Shown: positions 8,712 through 18,504, counted from the stretch's first letter. The stretch is DNA of 64,000 nucleotides from Pseudomonas hamedanensis (GCF_014268595.2 NZ_CP077091.1:3870001-3934000); one strand, 5' to 3'. Program-made: numbers and translations. The notes: generated by a model not told the origin, from the sequence alone.

Positions 8712-9770
8712 TTGAGCGAACAAAAGCCCCGCAAACGACGAGGCGCCGGCCGTGTGACGTTAAGTGCCGTGGCGCGCAAGGCTGGTGTTTCGGCGATCAC
8801 CGTGTCGCGTTATTTCAACCAGCCCGAACTGGTCTCGCCCGAGCGCCGAGAACGGATTGCAGCCGTCGTGGCCGAATTGGGTTACGTGCCCAATCTCGTC
8901 GCCGGCGGTCTGGCTTCGGCGCGAGGGAAAATCGTCGGCATGGTGATCCCGAATATCTCCGGGCCAATCTTCGCCAATACGATTCAAGGCTTCAGCGACA
9001 CCCTCAGCCGTCACGGTTATCAGCTGTTGTTGGCGTCGAGTTACTTCGATATCGAGCAGGAAGAAAACGCCGTGCGCGCATTCCTCGGCTGGTCGCCGGC
9101 GGCGCTGGTGCTGACCAGCCATTTCCACAGCGCGGGCACGGAGAAGATGATTGCCGAGGCAGATGTTCCCGTCATCGAGACCTGGGATTACCAACCCGAA
9201 CGTGGACCGATGCAGATTGGTTTCTCGCATGTTGAAGTGGGCGTAGCGGCAGCGAGACATCTGCTGGAAAAAGGCTACCAACGCATCGCGTTTGTACAAA
9301 ACAGCGCGCCCGGCGACTTCAGTGCACTGGAGCGCCGCGACGGTTATGCCGCGACGTTGCGCGCCGCAGGGCTTGAGCCATGGGTGTTCGCCCCAGACGC
9401 CGACCGCGCACCGTTCGAGGCCGGCAAGCAAGCGATGGACGTCTTGATGAACGCCTCACCGCGCCCCGACGCAATCATCTTCGCCAATGACAATCTCGCC
9501 GCCGGCGGCTTGCTCGCCGGGCAACGCGCCGGTATCAAAATCCCGGAAGACTGCGCCGTGCTGGGCTTCGGCGATTACCCGTTTGCCGAGATGCTGCTGC
9601 CGAGTCTGAGCACGGTCAAGCCGCCGGCGCTGGAGATTGGAGTGCTGGCGGCAATGCGGGTGCTGGAAAGCCTTGGGGTGCTGCCGTGCGATGAGGTGCA
9701 GCGGCTGAATTTGTTGCAATGCACAGTCATCGAACGCGAGAGCATCCTGCGCAATTGCGCACGCCAGTAA
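8712..9770 (+). CDS. LacI/GntR-type transcriptional regulator
   Basis: A 352-residue repressor. Residues ~15-62 form the LacI helix-turn-helix and hinge (TLSAVARKAGVSAITVSRYF ... GYVPNLVAGGLAS), followed by a periplasmic-binding-like effector domain beginning KIVGMVIPN. The predicted start is TTG, with AAAGGA ending 8 bases upstream. It is transcribed away from the TonB receptor-monooxygenase operon, and a palindromic operator lies in between, so the likely role is repression of that operon plus autoregulation, relieved by the imported compound or a derivative. Sequence style in the core resembles gluconate-type GntR repressors, but the ligand cannot be read from it. Confidence 0.88.
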   Translation: MSEQKPRKRRGAGRVTLSAVARKAGVSAITVSRYFNQPELVSPERRERIAAVVAELGYVPNLVAGGLASARGKIVGMVIPNISGPIFANTIQGFSDTLSRHGYQLLLASSYFDIEQEENAVRAFLGWSPAALVLTSHFHSAGTEKMIAEADVPVIETWDYQPERGPMQIGFSHVEVGVAAARHLLEKGYQRIAFVQNSAPGDFSALERRDGYAATLRAAGLEPWVFAPDADRAPFEAGKQAMDVLMNASPRPDAIIFANDNLAAGGLLAGQRAGIKIPEDCAVLGFGDYPFAEMLLPSLSTVKPPALEIGVLAAMRVLESLGVLPCDEVQRLNLLQCTVIERESILRNCARQ

Positions 9771-9856
9771 GAGCGGGCTTGCTCGCGAAAGCGCAGTGTC
9801 AGCTACTTCAATTGTCGACTGACAATATGCCTCGCGGGCAAAGCCCGCTCCCACAG
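9771..9856. repeat. REP-like inverted pair
   Basis: Two oppositely oriented copies of the GAGCGGGCTTGCTCGCGAA-type element, about 45 bases apart, directly after the regulator stop codon. Confidence 0.8.
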
Positions 9857-9898
9857 GATTTCGCGTCGTTCACAAACTCTGTATCAACCCAAAAAACT

Positions 9899-9924
9899 GT
9901 GGGAGCGGGCTTGCCCGCGAAGGC
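9899..9924 (+). repeat. Single REP-like element
   Basis: A lone copy of the GTGGGAGCGGGCTTGCCCGCG element, without a partner within the next 90 bases. Confidence 0.7.
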
Positions 9925-10016
9925 TGCGGATCACATACCGCAGACTTTGCAGGCATAGTCGCGCAACCGCCATCAAGCTTTTTTCGGCCTGAAGCTGCTG
10001 AGCGCCGAGTCGTCGA

Positions 10017-12017
10017 TCAACGCACCAGGTGCAGGAACTGCATGTGCCGTTCGTACTGGTCGAGGATGTCGTTGATGATCTGTTCTTTGGTATAGCCGAC
10101 CAGATCGTAGTCCTGACTGCCCTCGCTCAGATGCACTTCGGCGCGGTAGTAGCGGCGGTTGTTGAGCTGCTTGGAACCCATGCCGCCACGGGCGAAGGAC
10201 GGTGTGAAGTAGCCGCGCATCTGCACCTGATAGATGAACGGATGCTGCTCGCCATGGCCGATTTCCAGGCTGACGTTGTCATGCGCCGGATCTGGCTGAG
10301 TCACCACGTTCAGGCCTTTTTCGACAAACACCGCGGTCACTTCTTCGATCGCCGGGCGCACCGTGGTGTCCATGAAACGGTACACCTCATCGCGCGACGG
10401 GAAATGCACCGCCTGACTCAGGCGCTGTCGCCAGCCGCCGGTGCCACGCCGCGAACCGGAGACCGGCGCCAGCGAATGCAGTTGCGCAATCTGCTTCTGC
10501 GACTCCAGATAGAACGCCTTGTGCAGGCCCCACATCATCAGCAGCAGGATCAACGAGAACGGCAAGGAGGTCAGCACCACGGCAGACTTCAGTGCATCGA
10601 TGCTGCCGGAAAAGAGCAAGGCACTGGTGATCAGCGCAGTCATCGCGCCCCAGAACACCCGCAGCCATTTCGGCCCGTCTTCATCCGGGTTGCCGCCCTT
10701 GGCCGACAACGTCGAGAGCACAACGGTGCCGGAGTCGGCAGAGGTGACGAAGAACACGAAGCTGATGAACACCGTCACGGCGATAACGGTTTTGCTCCAC
10801 GGATAGGTTTCCAGCAGCAGATAAATGCTCATTGAGGGATTATCGAGGGCCGACATGCCCAGCGCGCTCATGCCGTGGTTGAGCACTTGATCAAGGGCGC
10901 TGTTGCCGAAAATCGACATCCACGCGAGGGTGAAACCAAGCGGAATCAGCAGCACACCGAAGACGAATTCGCGAATGGTCCGGCCGCGAGAAATCCGCGC
11001 GATGAACAGGCCCACGAACGGTGACCAGGCGATCCACCAGGCCCAGTAGAACACCGTCCAGCCACCGAGCCAGTCGCTCGGCTTGTCATAGGCGTAGAGG
11101 TCGAAACTCTTCATCGGCAAGGCGCCGAGGTAGTCGCCGACGTTCTGGATCAACGTGTTAAGCAAGTGCTGAGTCGGCCCGGCGAACAGCACGAACAGCA
11201 ACAGCCCGCAGGCCAGCAGCATGTTGATATCGGACATCACCCGCACGCCTTTATCGACGCCAGAGACCGCAACGATGATTGCCGCGCCCATCATCAGCGT
11301 GATCAGGCCGACCTGAATCCACTGGGTGTGGGCGATGCCGAACAGATAGTCCAGGCCCGAATTCAGGTGCAACACGCCAAAGCCCATGTCGGCACCGAGA
11401 CCGAACACCGTGGCGATGATACCGAAACCGTCCACCGCATAGCCGATGGGGCCGTTGATGCGCTTGCCGATCAGCGGATAAAGCGCCGAACGCAGGGCCA
11501 GCGGCAGGTTGTGACGATAGGCGAAGTAGGCCAGCGCCATGCCGACAAAGGCGAACACGCCCCAGCCATGCAGGCCCCAATGCAAAAACAGAATCTGCAT
11601 CGCTTGTCGCGCCGCATCCGCCGTACCGGCCTCGCCCTGCGGCGGTTGCAGCATGTGGGTCAGGGGTTCGGAAACACAGAAGAAAAACAGCGTGATGCTG
11701 ATCCCGGCCGCAAACAGCATGCCGGCCCAGGACAGGTAACTGAATTCGGGCTCGTCGTGGTCGGCACCGAGTTTTATCTTGCCGTAGCCGGATAACGCGG
11801 TGACCACCACGAAGACCAGATACAGGGTCATCGCGAGCATGTAGTACCAGCCGACCGTATTGGCCGCCCAGTTCTGCGCTTCCAGCAACCAGGCGCCGGC
11901 CTGTTCGGGCATGGCAATGACGACAAGGCCAAACAGCAGAATCACCGTCGCGGCGAAGTAGAACACCGGCGGATTCATGCGCACCAGACCGCTGGCGGGG
12001 GTGGACGATGCACTCAT
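10017..12017 (-). CDS. betT: BCCT-family choline transporter BetT
   Basis: A 666-residue inner-membrane carrier with about 12 membrane segments and a long cytosolic C-terminal tail, as in osmotically regulated BetT. The conserved BCCT block is visible around WTVFYWAWWIAWSPFVGLFIARISRGRTIREF. It takes up choline by proton symport for glycine betaine synthesis or catabolism. I chose the ATG at 12017, with GAGG about 10 bases upstream, over a longer frame to 12038. About 100 bases upstream lies a perfect inverted repeat with a TGAACGTTCA core, matching what is known of BetI operators. The betIBA genes are not in this window, so betT is detached from them here. Confidence 0.88.
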   Translation of the reverse strand: MSASSTPASGLVRMNPPVFYFAATVILLFGLVVIAMPEQAGAWLLEAQNWAANTVGWYYMLAMTLYLVFVVVTALSGYGKIKLGADHDEPEFSYLSWAGMLFAAGISITLFFFCVSEPLTHMLQPPQGEAGTADAARQAMQILFLHWGLHGWGVFAFVGMALAYFAYRHNLPLALRSALYPLIGKRINGPIGYAVDGFGIIATVFGLGADMGFGVLHLNSGLDYLFGIAHTQWIQVGLITLMMGAAIIVAVSGVDKGVRVMSDINMLLACGLLLFVLFAGPTQHLLNTLIQNVGDYLGALPMKSFDLYAYDKPSDWLGGWTVFYWAWWIAWSPFVGLFIARISRGRTIREFVFGVLLIPLGFTLAWMSIFGNSALDQVLNHGMSALGMSALDNPSMSIYLLLETYPWSKTVIAVTVFISFVFFVTSADSGTVVLSTLSAKGGNPDEDGPKWLRVFWGAMTALITSALLFSGSIDALKSAVVLTSLPFSLILLLMMWGLHKAFYLESQKQIAQLHSLAPVSGSRRGTGGWRQRLSQAVHFPSRDEVYRFMDTTVRPAIEEVTAVFVEKGLNVVTQPDPAHDNVSLEIGHGEQHPFIYQVQMRGYFTPSFARGGMGSKQLNNRRYYRAEVHLSEGSQDYDLVGYTKEQIINDILDQYERHMQFLHLVR

Positions 12018-12108
12018 GAAACGTGCACCTCGAAGCAATGAAACATGGCTGAAATGATCGGACTCAGCAAAGGCAAGCCTCCTGTTGTGAGCGGGCAGCG
12101 AACCACCG

Positions 12109-12138
12109 GTTTAACTTGAATGAACGTTCAAGTTAAAC
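12109..12138. promoter_or_regulatory. Probable BetI operator upstream of betT
   Basis: A perfect 12-bp inverted repeat (GTTTAACTTGAA / TTCAAGTTAAAC) flanks TGAACG; the central TGAACGTTCA is itself palindromic. BetI, the choline-responsive TetR-type repressor, is known to bind TTGAACGTTCAA-like sites. Confidence 0.7.
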
Positions 12139-12277
12139 ATGGATAGGGTGGTAAGGACTAATCGCAGGGCTGGGCGGTAGATTTCCTACAGTAGCCCAGG
12201 GAGGCGTATGACGTGGGTTTTGGGGCATTCGTTCACTGCTGAATTGGCTGAAGGCCACTACCTCGATCCGGCCTGAA

Positions 12278-12360
12278 AGTCTTTCGCGAGCAAGCCCGCA
12301 CCCACAGGGGATTTGTGCCGGTTACAGATCCAATGTGGGAGCGGGCTTGCTCGCGAAGAG
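12278..12360. repeat. REP-like inverted pair
   Basis: Two head-to-head copies of the CGCGAGCAAGCCCGC / GCGGGCTTGCTCGCG element between betT and the serine acetyltransferase gene, which are transcribed in the same direction. Confidence 0.78.
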
Positions 12361-12389
12361 GTCAGCAGCCGCGAAGCACATTCAGAAGC

Positions 12390-13316
12390 TTACTTCTGCG
12401 TCCCATCATCATGCTGCAGATTCGCCTGGGTCAGATTGCACCCCGCCGGCACGCTGCGCGTCAGCCACACGTTGCCACCGATGGTCGAACCCTTGCCAAT
12501 GGTAATCCGCCCAAGAATGGTCGCCCCGGCGTAAATCACCACATCGTCTTCGACGATCGGATGGCGCGGATGGCCCTTTTGCAACTGGCCGTCTTCATCC
12601 GCCGGGAAGCGCTTGGCCCCCAGGGTGACTGCCTGATAAATCCGCACGCGCTCACCGATAATCGCGGTCTCGCCGATCACCACGCCGGTGCCGTGGTCGA
12701 TAAAGAAACTGCGGCCAATCTGCGCCCCGGGGTGAATATCGATGCCCGTGGCCGAATGGGCGATTTCCGCGCTGATCCGCGCCAGCAGCGGCAGCCCGGC
12801 GCGGTACAAATGGTGCGCCAGACGATGATGGATGACGGCGAGAATGCCCGGATAGCACAACAGCACCTCATCGACACTGCGTGCCGCCGGATCACCGTGA
12901 TAGGCCGCCAGCACGTCGGTATCGAGCAACGTGCGCAGACCCGGCAATGCCAAGGCGAAATCCTGCACGATCTGGATGGCGCGGGCTTCGACTTCGCTAT
13001 CATGCTGCGCGCTGTGCCGGGCGGCATAGCGCAGTTCCAGCCGCGTCTGCGCCAGCAACGCGTTCAGCGCGACATCTAACGTGTGGCCGACGTAGAAATC
13101 TTCACTTTCCTCGCGCAGGTCCACCGGACCCAGACGCATCGGAAACAAGGCGCCGCACAGCGCTTCGAGAATCTCCGCCATCGCCGCTCGCGACGGTAAC
13201 TCGCGTCCGCCCTGCTCGCCGGAGGCCCGGCCGTTCTGGGCGCGCCACTGATCCCGCGCACTGCGTAGCTGGCCGACGATGGTGTGTAGTTGCCAATGGC
13301 TGGAACGCTCGCTCAC
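12390..13316 (-). CDS. epsC: Serine O-acetyltransferase, EpsC type
   Basis: A 308-residue cytosolic enzyme forming O-acetylserine from serine and acetyl-CoA, the first step of cysteine synthesis. The C-terminal third is a left-handed beta-helix with hexapeptide repeats ([49 protein letters not shown]). The His-Gly segment in [11 protein letters not shown] is the usual catalytic region. The N-terminus is longer than in CysE and matches the EpsC subfamily. It is divergent from the D-cysteine desulfhydrase gene with 189 bases between start codons, so synthesis and breakdown of cysteine share one control region. Confidence 0.86.
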   Translation of the reverse strand: MSERSSHWQLHTIVGQLRSARDQWRAQNGRASGEQGGRELPSRAAMAEILEALCGALFPMRLGPVDLREESEDFYVGHTLDVALNALLAQTRLELRYAARHSAQHDSEVEARAIQIVQDFALALPGLRTLLDTDVLAAYHGDPAARSVDEVLLCYPGILAVIHHRLAHHLYRAGLPLLARISAEIAHSATGIDIHPGAQIGRSFFIDHGTGVVIGETAIIGERVRIYQAVTLGAKRFPADEDGQLQKGHPRHPIVEDDVVIYAGATILGRITIGKGSTIGGNVWLTRSVPAGCNLTQANLQHDDGTQK

Positions 13317-13505
13317 GGTAAAGACTCCTCACGGGCGGCCGGACTGTCTGGCCGCGTCACCGCAACTACTTTAAGGGATGCCTGCCAAGGCGAATTAAGA
13401 ACTGATAGTGCTGTGCTCAGTTCGTTTGGCTATAAGCGATTGGCGGTTGCCCCTGCAAAAGGGCGTGCCTATAGTCCGTTTATCTCTCTGCGCCAGTACG
13501 GAACC

Positions 13506-14516
13506 ATGTTTAAACAACCGCTCAAACAGCAACTGGAACGCTTTAAACGCCTCGACCTGCTCAGCCACCCCACCCCGCTGGAAAGACTTGCGCGCCTGTC
13601 CGCGTGGCTCGGCCGCGAGGTGTACATCAAGCGCGATGACCTGACGCCGCTGGCCATGGGTGGCAACAAATTGCGCAAACTCGAATACCTCGCCGCCGAT
13701 GCGCTGGCCCAAGGCGCCGACACGCTGATCACCGCCGGTGCCTTGCAATCGAACCACGTCCGCCAGACCGCCGCACTCGCCGCCAGGCTCGGCCTCGGCT
13801 GCGTGGCCCTGCTGGAAAATCCGCTGGGCACCGATGACAGCAATTACACCGGCAACGGCAACCGCTTGCTGCTTGATCTGTTCGACACCAAAGTCGAATT
13901 GGTCGACAACCTCGACAACGCCGACGAACAACTGGCCGCCCTCGCCGTGCGCCTGCGCAGCAATGGCAAGAAACCCTATCTGGTGCCGATTGGCGGGTCC
14001 AACGCACTCGGTGCCTTGGGTTACGTGCGCGCAGGTCTGGAGCTGGCTGAGCAGATCAAGGACAGCGGCCTCGATTTCGCCGCGGTGGTGCTGGCCTCGG
14101 GCAGCGCCGGGACACACAGCGGTCTGGCGCTGGCCCTGCAGGAAGCGCTGCCACAATTGCCGGTGATTGGTGTGACCGTTTCGCGCAGTGAAGAAGATCA
14201 GCGGCCGAAGGTGCAGGGTCTGGCCGAACGCACGGCAGAGCTGCTCGGTGTCGAGCTGCCGGCCAGCTTCAAGGTTGAGTTGTGGGATGAATATTTCGCC
14301 CCGCGTTATGGCGAACCGAATGCCGGCACACTGGCCGCGGTGAAACTGTTGGCGGGCCAGGAAGGTCTGCTGCTTGACCCGGTCTACACCGGCAAGGCCA
14401 TGGCCGGCCTGCTCGACGGCATTGGCCGGCAGCGCTTCGAGGACGGCCCGATCATCTTCCTGCACACCGGTGGCGCGCCGGCGTTGTTTGCGTACAAGGA
14501 TTTTCTGAACACCTGA
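13506..14516 (+). CDS. dcyD: D-cysteine desulfhydrase
   Basis: A 336-residue PLP-dependent enzyme of the ACC-deaminase family that converts D-cysteine to pyruvate, ammonia and sulfide. The PLP lysine is K55 in [11 protein letters not shown], with the phosphate-binding loop SGSAGTHSG later. The motif [13 protein letters not shown] is typical. The ATG at 13506 gives the standard length; the open frame extends to 13290 but that segment lies in the divergent promoter region. It is followed, after a repeat, by a cystine ABC importer, the same partnership seen in enteric bacteria (fliY-dcyD-yecSC). A D-amino-acid detoxifying or sulfur-supply role follows from family knowledge. Confidence 0.9.
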   Translation: MFKQPLKQQLERFKRLDLLSHPTPLERLARLSAWLGREVYIKRDDLTPLAMGGNKLRKLEYLAADALAQGADTLITAGALQSNHVRQTAALAARLGLGCVALLENPLGTDDSNYTGNGNRLLLDLFDTKVELVDNLDNADEQLAALAVRLRSNGKKPYLVPIGGSNALGALGYVRAGLELAEQIKDSGLDFAAVVLASGSAGTHSGLALALQEALPQLPVIGVTVSRSEEDQRPKVQGLAERTAELLGVELPASFKVELWDEYFAPRYGEPNAGTLAAVKLLAGQEGLLLDPVYTGKAMAGLLDGIGRQRFEDGPIIFLHTGGAPALFAYKDFLNT

Positions 14517-14537
14517 TCCTCCTGGCTGCAGATAATC

Positions 14538-14667
14538 CTGTGGCAAGGGAGCTTGCTCCCGGGGTGCGAAACGCCCCGAAACTCAGCCATCACTGAGTTC
14601 AATTGGATTGTGGTGGCAGATTTTGCGTCTGCTACGCAGCCGAGCGGGAGCAAGCTCCCTCGCCACC
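14538..14667. repeat. Interspersed inverted repeat (GTGGCAAGGGAGCTTGCTCC family)
   Basis: A long imperfect inverted repeat with arms TGTGGCAAGGGAGCTTGCTC and its complement, between dcyD and the cystine-binding protein gene. The remainder of the 346-base gap holds the promoter region of the transporter operon. Confidence 0.75.
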
Positions 14668-14862
14668 GATATATTCCAGAAAAGACTAACGGATCAGAGA
14701 ATTATTATTTTCAAGTCTAACGACGTCGTCATATAGTCTCGCCGCAGGCGAATTTCGGGCGAGACGCATAAGCTGCTTTAAGGCAGGATAGCGCTGTCGT
14801 TCAACATCACGAATTTGCCTACTTCCTTAAGCGTCTTCCATAAGAAAACACAGGGGCTTGTC

Positions 14863-15663
14863 ATGAATTTTTCCGCACTACGTCGCACTCTGCTGGTCGG
14901 TTCGCTGGGCCTGGCGCTGAGCACCGGCCTGATCACCCAGGCAGTGGCCGGTGAGCAGTTGCAGCAGATCAAGGACAAAGGCGTTCTCAACGTCGGCCTG
15001 GAAGGCACTTACCCACCGTTCAGTTTCGTCGATGAAAACGGCAAGTTGTCCGGTTTCGAAGTCGAGCTCTCCGAAGCCCTGGCACAAAAACTCGGCGTCA
15101 AAGCCAAGATTCAGCCGACCAAATGGGACGGCATTCTCGCTGCGCTGGAATCCAAGCGTCTGGACCTCGTGGTCAACCAGGTCACCATCTCCGATGAGCG
15201 CAAGAAGAAGTACGACTTCTCCGAACCGTATACCGTCTCCGGCATTCAAGCCCTGGTGCTGAAAAGCAAAGAAGCGGCATTGAACATCAAGACCGCTGCT
15301 GACCTGTCCGGCAAAAAAGTCGGTGTAGGTCTGGGGACCAACTACGAACAGTGGGTCCGCGCCAACGTGCCGGGCGCCGATGTGCGCACCTACGACGATG
15401 ATCCGACCAAGTTTGCCGACCTCAACAACGGTCGCACCGACGCCATCCTGATCGACCGTCTGGCCGCGCTCGAATACGCCAAGAAAGCCCCGAAAACCGT
15501 GGCCGCCGGTGAAGCCTTCTCCCGTCAGGAATCCGGTATCGCCCTGCGTAAAGGCGAACCTGAACTGCTGGCTGCGGTGAACAAGGCTCTCGGCGAACTG
15601 CGTGCTGACGGCACTCTTGAGAAGCTGTCGAAGAAGTACTTCAACGCAGACGTTACTAAATAA
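14863..15663 (+). CDS. tcyJ: L-cystine ABC transporter, substrate-binding protein
   Basis: A 266-residue periplasmic binding protein of the polar amino-acid class. The signal peptide ends near TQAVAGE; the mature part starts QLQQIKDKGVLNVGLEGTYPPF, the hallmark of the FliY/TcyJ group. The ATG at 14863 is selected because it begins the leader; the upstream extension to 14815 is not leader-like. It overlaps the permease gene by one base (TAATG), so the three genes are translationally coupled. Position next to dcyD supports cystine as substrate. Confidence 0.88.
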   Translation: MNFSALRRTLLVGSLGLALSTGLITQAVAGEQLQQIKDKGVLNVGLEGTYPPFSFVDENGKLSGFEVELSEALAQKLGVKAKIQPTKWDGILAALESKRLDLVVNQVTISDERKKKYDFSEPYTVSGIQALVLKSKEAALNIKTAADLSGKKVGVGLGTNYEQWVRANVPGADVRTYDDDPTKFADLNNGRTDAILIDRLAALEYAKKAPKTVAAGEAFSRQESGIALRKGEPELLAAVNKALGELRADGTLEKLSKKYFNADVTK

Positions 15664-16328
15664 TGGAAGAAGCTTTCCAACTCGCGCTGGATTCCGCGCC
15701 CTTTCTGTTGAAGGGCGCGTACTACACGGTAGTCCTCAGCCTCGGCGGGATGTTCTTCGGCCTGCTGCTGGGCTTCGGCCTGGCGCTGATGCGCCTGTCG
15801 CGCTTCAAGTCGGTCAGTTGGCTGGCACGCATCTATGTGTCATTTTTTCGTGGCACGCCGTTGCTGGTGCAGCTGTTCGTAATTTATTACGGCCTGCCAC
15901 AAATGGGCCTGGAACTCGATCCGCTGCCAGCAGCGCTGATCGGCTTCTCACTGAATATGGCCGCCTACGCCTGTGAAATCCTGCGCGCTGCGATCGGTTC
16001 GATCGAACGGGGCCAGTGGGAAGCCGCTGCGAGCATCGGCATGACCCGTGCGCAGACCTTGCGCCGGGCCATCCTGCCGCAAGCCATGCGCACGGCATTG
16101 CCGCCGCTGGGCAACAGCTTCATTTCACTGGTCAAGGACACCGCGCTGGCTGCCACCATTCAGGTACCGGAACTGTTCCGCCAGGCGCAGTTGATTACCG
16201 CCCGGACTTTCGAAGTCTTCACCATGTATCTTGCCGCCGCGCTGATCTACTGGATTCTGGCCACAGTGCTTTCGCACTTCCAGAACAAGTTGGAAGCGCG
16301 GGTCAACCGGCACGACCAGGAGTCTTGA
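15663..16328 (+). CDS. tcyL: L-cystine ABC transporter, permease
   Basis: A 221-residue inner-membrane permease of the HisM/GlnP type with the EAA-like loop near [21 protein letters not shown]. Five hydrophobic segments are apparent. The start codon overlaps the stop of the binding protein, and the ATPase gene starts 5 bases after its stop. Together they form a complete importer that probably brings in cystine and related disulfides such as diaminopimelate-like analogues. Confidence 0.88.
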   Translation: MEEAFQLALDSAPFLLKGAYYTVVLSLGGMFFGLLLGFGLALMRLSRFKSVSWLARIYVSFFRGTPLLVQLFVIYYGLPQMGLELDPLPAALIGFSLNMAAYACEILRAAIGSIERGQWEAAASIGMTRAQTLRRAILPQAMRTALPPLGNSFISLVKDTALAATIQVPELFRQAQLITARTFEVFTMYLAAALIYWILATVLSHFQNKLEARVNRHDQES

Positions 16329-16332
16329 CCCC

Positions 16333-17082
16333 ATGATCGTCGTGGAAAAACTGACCAAGCAATTCAAGGGTCAAGTGGTGCTCAACGGCATCGATCTGCA
16401 GGTGCAGGAAGGCGAGGTGGTGGCAATCATTGGCCCCAGCGGCTCGGGTAAAACGACGTTCCTGCGCTGCCTGAATTTCCTTGAGGAGCCCAGCAGCGGC
16501 CGGATCAAGGTCGGCAATATCGAAATCGATACCCGTCGCCCGTTGAACCAGCAGCAGAGCCTGGTGCGTAACTTGCGCCAGCACGTCGGCTTCGTGTTCC
16601 AGAACTTCAACCTGTTTCCCCACCGCACAGCGTTGGAGAACGTCATTGAAGGCCCGATCGTGGTCAAGAAGATGCCACGCGACGAAGCCACTGCCCTGGG
16701 CAAAAGGCTGCTGGCCAAGGTTGGCCTCGCCGGCAAAGAGGATGCCTACCCGCGCCGCCTCTCTGGCGGTCAGCAACAGCGCGTGGCGATTGCCCGGGCG
16801 CTGGCGATGGAGCCGGAAGTGATCCTGTTCGACGAGCCGACCTCGGCCCTCGACCCGGAACTGGTCGGTGAAGTGCTGTCGACCATCCGCAGTCTGGCTG
16901 AAGAGAAGCGCACCATGGTGATCGTCACCCACGAGATGGGTTTTGCCCGCGACGTGGCCAACCGGGTAGTGTTTTTCGATAAAGGCGTGATTGTTGAACA
17001 AGGTGAAGCCAAAGCACTGTTTGCCAATCCGAAAGAGCCACGCACCCAACAGTTTCTCAGCAAGTTTCTCAACCACGCCTGA
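16333..17082 (+). CDS. tcyN: L-cystine ABC transporter, ATP-binding protein
   Basis: A 249-residue ABC ATPase. Walker A is GPSGSGKT, the Q-loop is [11 protein letters not shown], the signature is [15 protein letters not shown], and Walker B is [12 protein letters not shown]. It is the last gene of the tcy operon and drives import of the substrate delivered by the binding protein upstream. A short perfect hairpin follows its stop codon. Confidence 0.89.
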   Translation: MIVVEKLTKQFKGQVVLNGIDLQVQEGEVVAIIGPSGSGKTTFLRCLNFLEEPSSGRIKVGNIEIDTRRPLNQQQSLVRNLRQHVGFVFQNFNLFPHRTALENVIEGPIVVKKMPRDEATALGKRLLAKVGLAGKEDAYPRRLSGGQQQRVAIARALAMEPEVILFDEPTSALDPELVGEVLSTIRSLAEEKRTMVIVTHEMGFARDVANRVVFFDKGVIVEQGEAKALFANPKEPRTQQFLSKFLNHA

Positions 17083-17556
17083 GAACTTTCACTGCGCTAC
17101 CGACAACTTCCACGGATGGAAGTTACCCCCGCCTCATTGAAATACTGCCGCACACTTCCCTCCTGATAAAAACTATCAGATGCGTGAACTATTCATGTTC
17201 CGCAACAGATAATCCTTGTCTGGCAACACCCCAAACCGCTGTGAATGCCTGCAGATTAACCTGCGCTAAAAAACATAGAAACGCCTTGGTTACGTGGCTT
17301 GTTTCGCCTTCAGGCCTAGGCATTCTGCGGCGCCGCCGTAGGAACTTTCTGATTAACCCGTAATTCACGAGTTAACTAAAACCGTCTATTGACACCGCGA
17401 CCAACGCCCTCTTATCTAGTCGACAACTGGCCTCTATTAGTTCAACCACCCCGTATTCAACTTGAATAAAAGTTCCAGGTTTTATTGCCAGTTTATTCAC
17501 GCCCTTTTGTTCTTTCAGAAACGGACTTCGCTGCAAGGCTTCAAGGAGAGAAATCG
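17083..17556. other. Long intergenic region with hairpin and promoter
   Basis: A 474-base gap. It holds a small perfect hairpin at 17105-17124 (AACTTCCA CGGA TGGAAGTT, no T-tract) just after tcyN, and a sigma-70 promoter at 17389-17417. The sequence in between is AT-richer than the flanking genes and shows no convincing reading frame. Confidence 0.6.
17389..17417 (+). promoter_or_regulatory. Sigma-70 promoter for the Ig-like protein gene
   Basis: TTGACA, a 17-base spacer and TTATCT, an excellent consensus match, 140 bases upstream of the start codon at 17557. It implies a long 5' leader. Confidence 0.6.
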
Positions 17557-18321
17557 ATGACCCGCACTTCGCATACCCCCGAACTGGCAGCGCCGACTCT
17601 GGCGCCAGCGCAAAAAACCGCTATCAACCTGGCCGCCGCGGCACACCTGTTTGTCGAGGTTCCGCCCTACCCCGAGATGGACTGCGGGGACCTCATCGAA
17701 CTGTTCTGGAACAAGTGCTATGTCGCCTCCCGCGTGCTGACAACCGAAGACGTCGGCACCACAGTCAGCCTGCGCGTGCCGGAGAGTTTCATCGCCAGCG
17801 GCGCCGCGCGCATCCACTATCGGGTCATGCAGGTCGGCCATGGCCCTGCGCTGTCGGCGGCGACTCGGGTGCAGGTCAAACTCGATTGTCCCGGTGGCCA
17901 GCCATCGACACTCTGCGGCGATGAAAACCAGCAATTGGCGCCCGTTACCCTCCCCGACGCCATTCGCCGCCAGGGCGTCAATCCGAACCAGATCAAACGC
18001 GGCGTGCCGCTGACTATCGAACCCTATGTGAACATGGCCGAAGGCGACGAAATCACCTTGCGCTGGGGCGATGTACGCATGGACCTGACACCGGTCACGG
18101 CGGCGGATCTCGACCTGCCGATTCAGGTCTGGGTGCCGCCGGCGGTCATCGTCGAAGCCGGTGAGGATCTACGTCTGGACGTGACCTACTGCGTCATCGA
18201 CCGGGTCGGCAACAACTCGAACTGGGCGCCACCACGGACGCTGAAAATCGGTTGTGTAAACCCGTACCTCAAGGTGCCGCTGAAACCAGCACTCAAAGCC
18301 GCCGACCCCATAAAGAAATGA
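17557..18321 (+). CDS. Hypothetical protein with two tandem Ig-like domains
   Basis: A 254-residue protein with no signal peptide and no membrane segment. The start is set by AAGGAGAG 6 bases upstream of the ATG at 17557. Residues ~34-112 and ~152-233 are copies of one beta-sandwich-like module: each has PY..M..GD.I.L.W, then V...D, VP...I and V.Y.V.D or a close variant. Repeats of this kind occur in larger numbers in pseudomonad proteins annotated only as Ig-like, so this is a short two-module member. It stands alone between the cystine importer and the sfnB operon. Function unknown; a ligand-binding or surface role is possible, but no export signal supports it. Confidence 0.72.
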   Translation: MTRTSHTPELAAPTLAPAQKTAINLAAAAHLFVEVPPYPEMDCGDLIELFWNKCYVASRVLTTEDVGTTVSLRVPESFIASGAARIHYRVMQVGHGPALSAATRVQVKLDCPGGQPSTLCGDENQQLAPVTLPDAIRRQGVNPNQIKRGVPLTIEPYVNMAEGDEITLRWGDVRMDLTPVTAADLDLPIQVWVPPAVIVEAGEDLRLDVTYCVIDRVGNNSNWAPPRTLKIGCVNPYLKVPLKPALKAADPIKK

Positions 18322-18338
18322 CTGTGGCCAGCGGGCCT

Positions 18339-18430
18339 CGTGGCGAGGGGATTTATCCCCGTTGGACTGCGTAGCAGTCCCTTTCATGGGCTCGCTTCGC
18401 AACCCGGCCTGGAAAAATCCCCGCCCCACA
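18339..18430. repeat. Interspersed inverted repeat (GTGGCGAGGGGA family)
   Basis: A degenerate copy of the element at 4815-4947, with the left arm TGGCGAGGGGATTTATCCCC intact and the right arm eroded. Confidence 0.65.
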
Positions 18431-18482
18431 AGGATTCCTCGATAAATGGTTAACCAGACAGCCAACACACCCTTCTATACAT

Positions 18483-18504
18483 ATTCCTAAAAGTTAGTTT
18501 ATTT
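18483..18504 (+). promoter_or_regulatory. AT-rich motif shared with the tauA upstream region
   Basis: ATTCCTAAAAGTTAGTTTAT and the following TT lie about 170 bases upstream of the first sfnB-type gene. An almost identical motif occurs in the same orientation upstream of tauA (48658-48678, minus strand). A CysB-type sulfur-starvation site is a reasonable guess. Confidence 0.45.
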
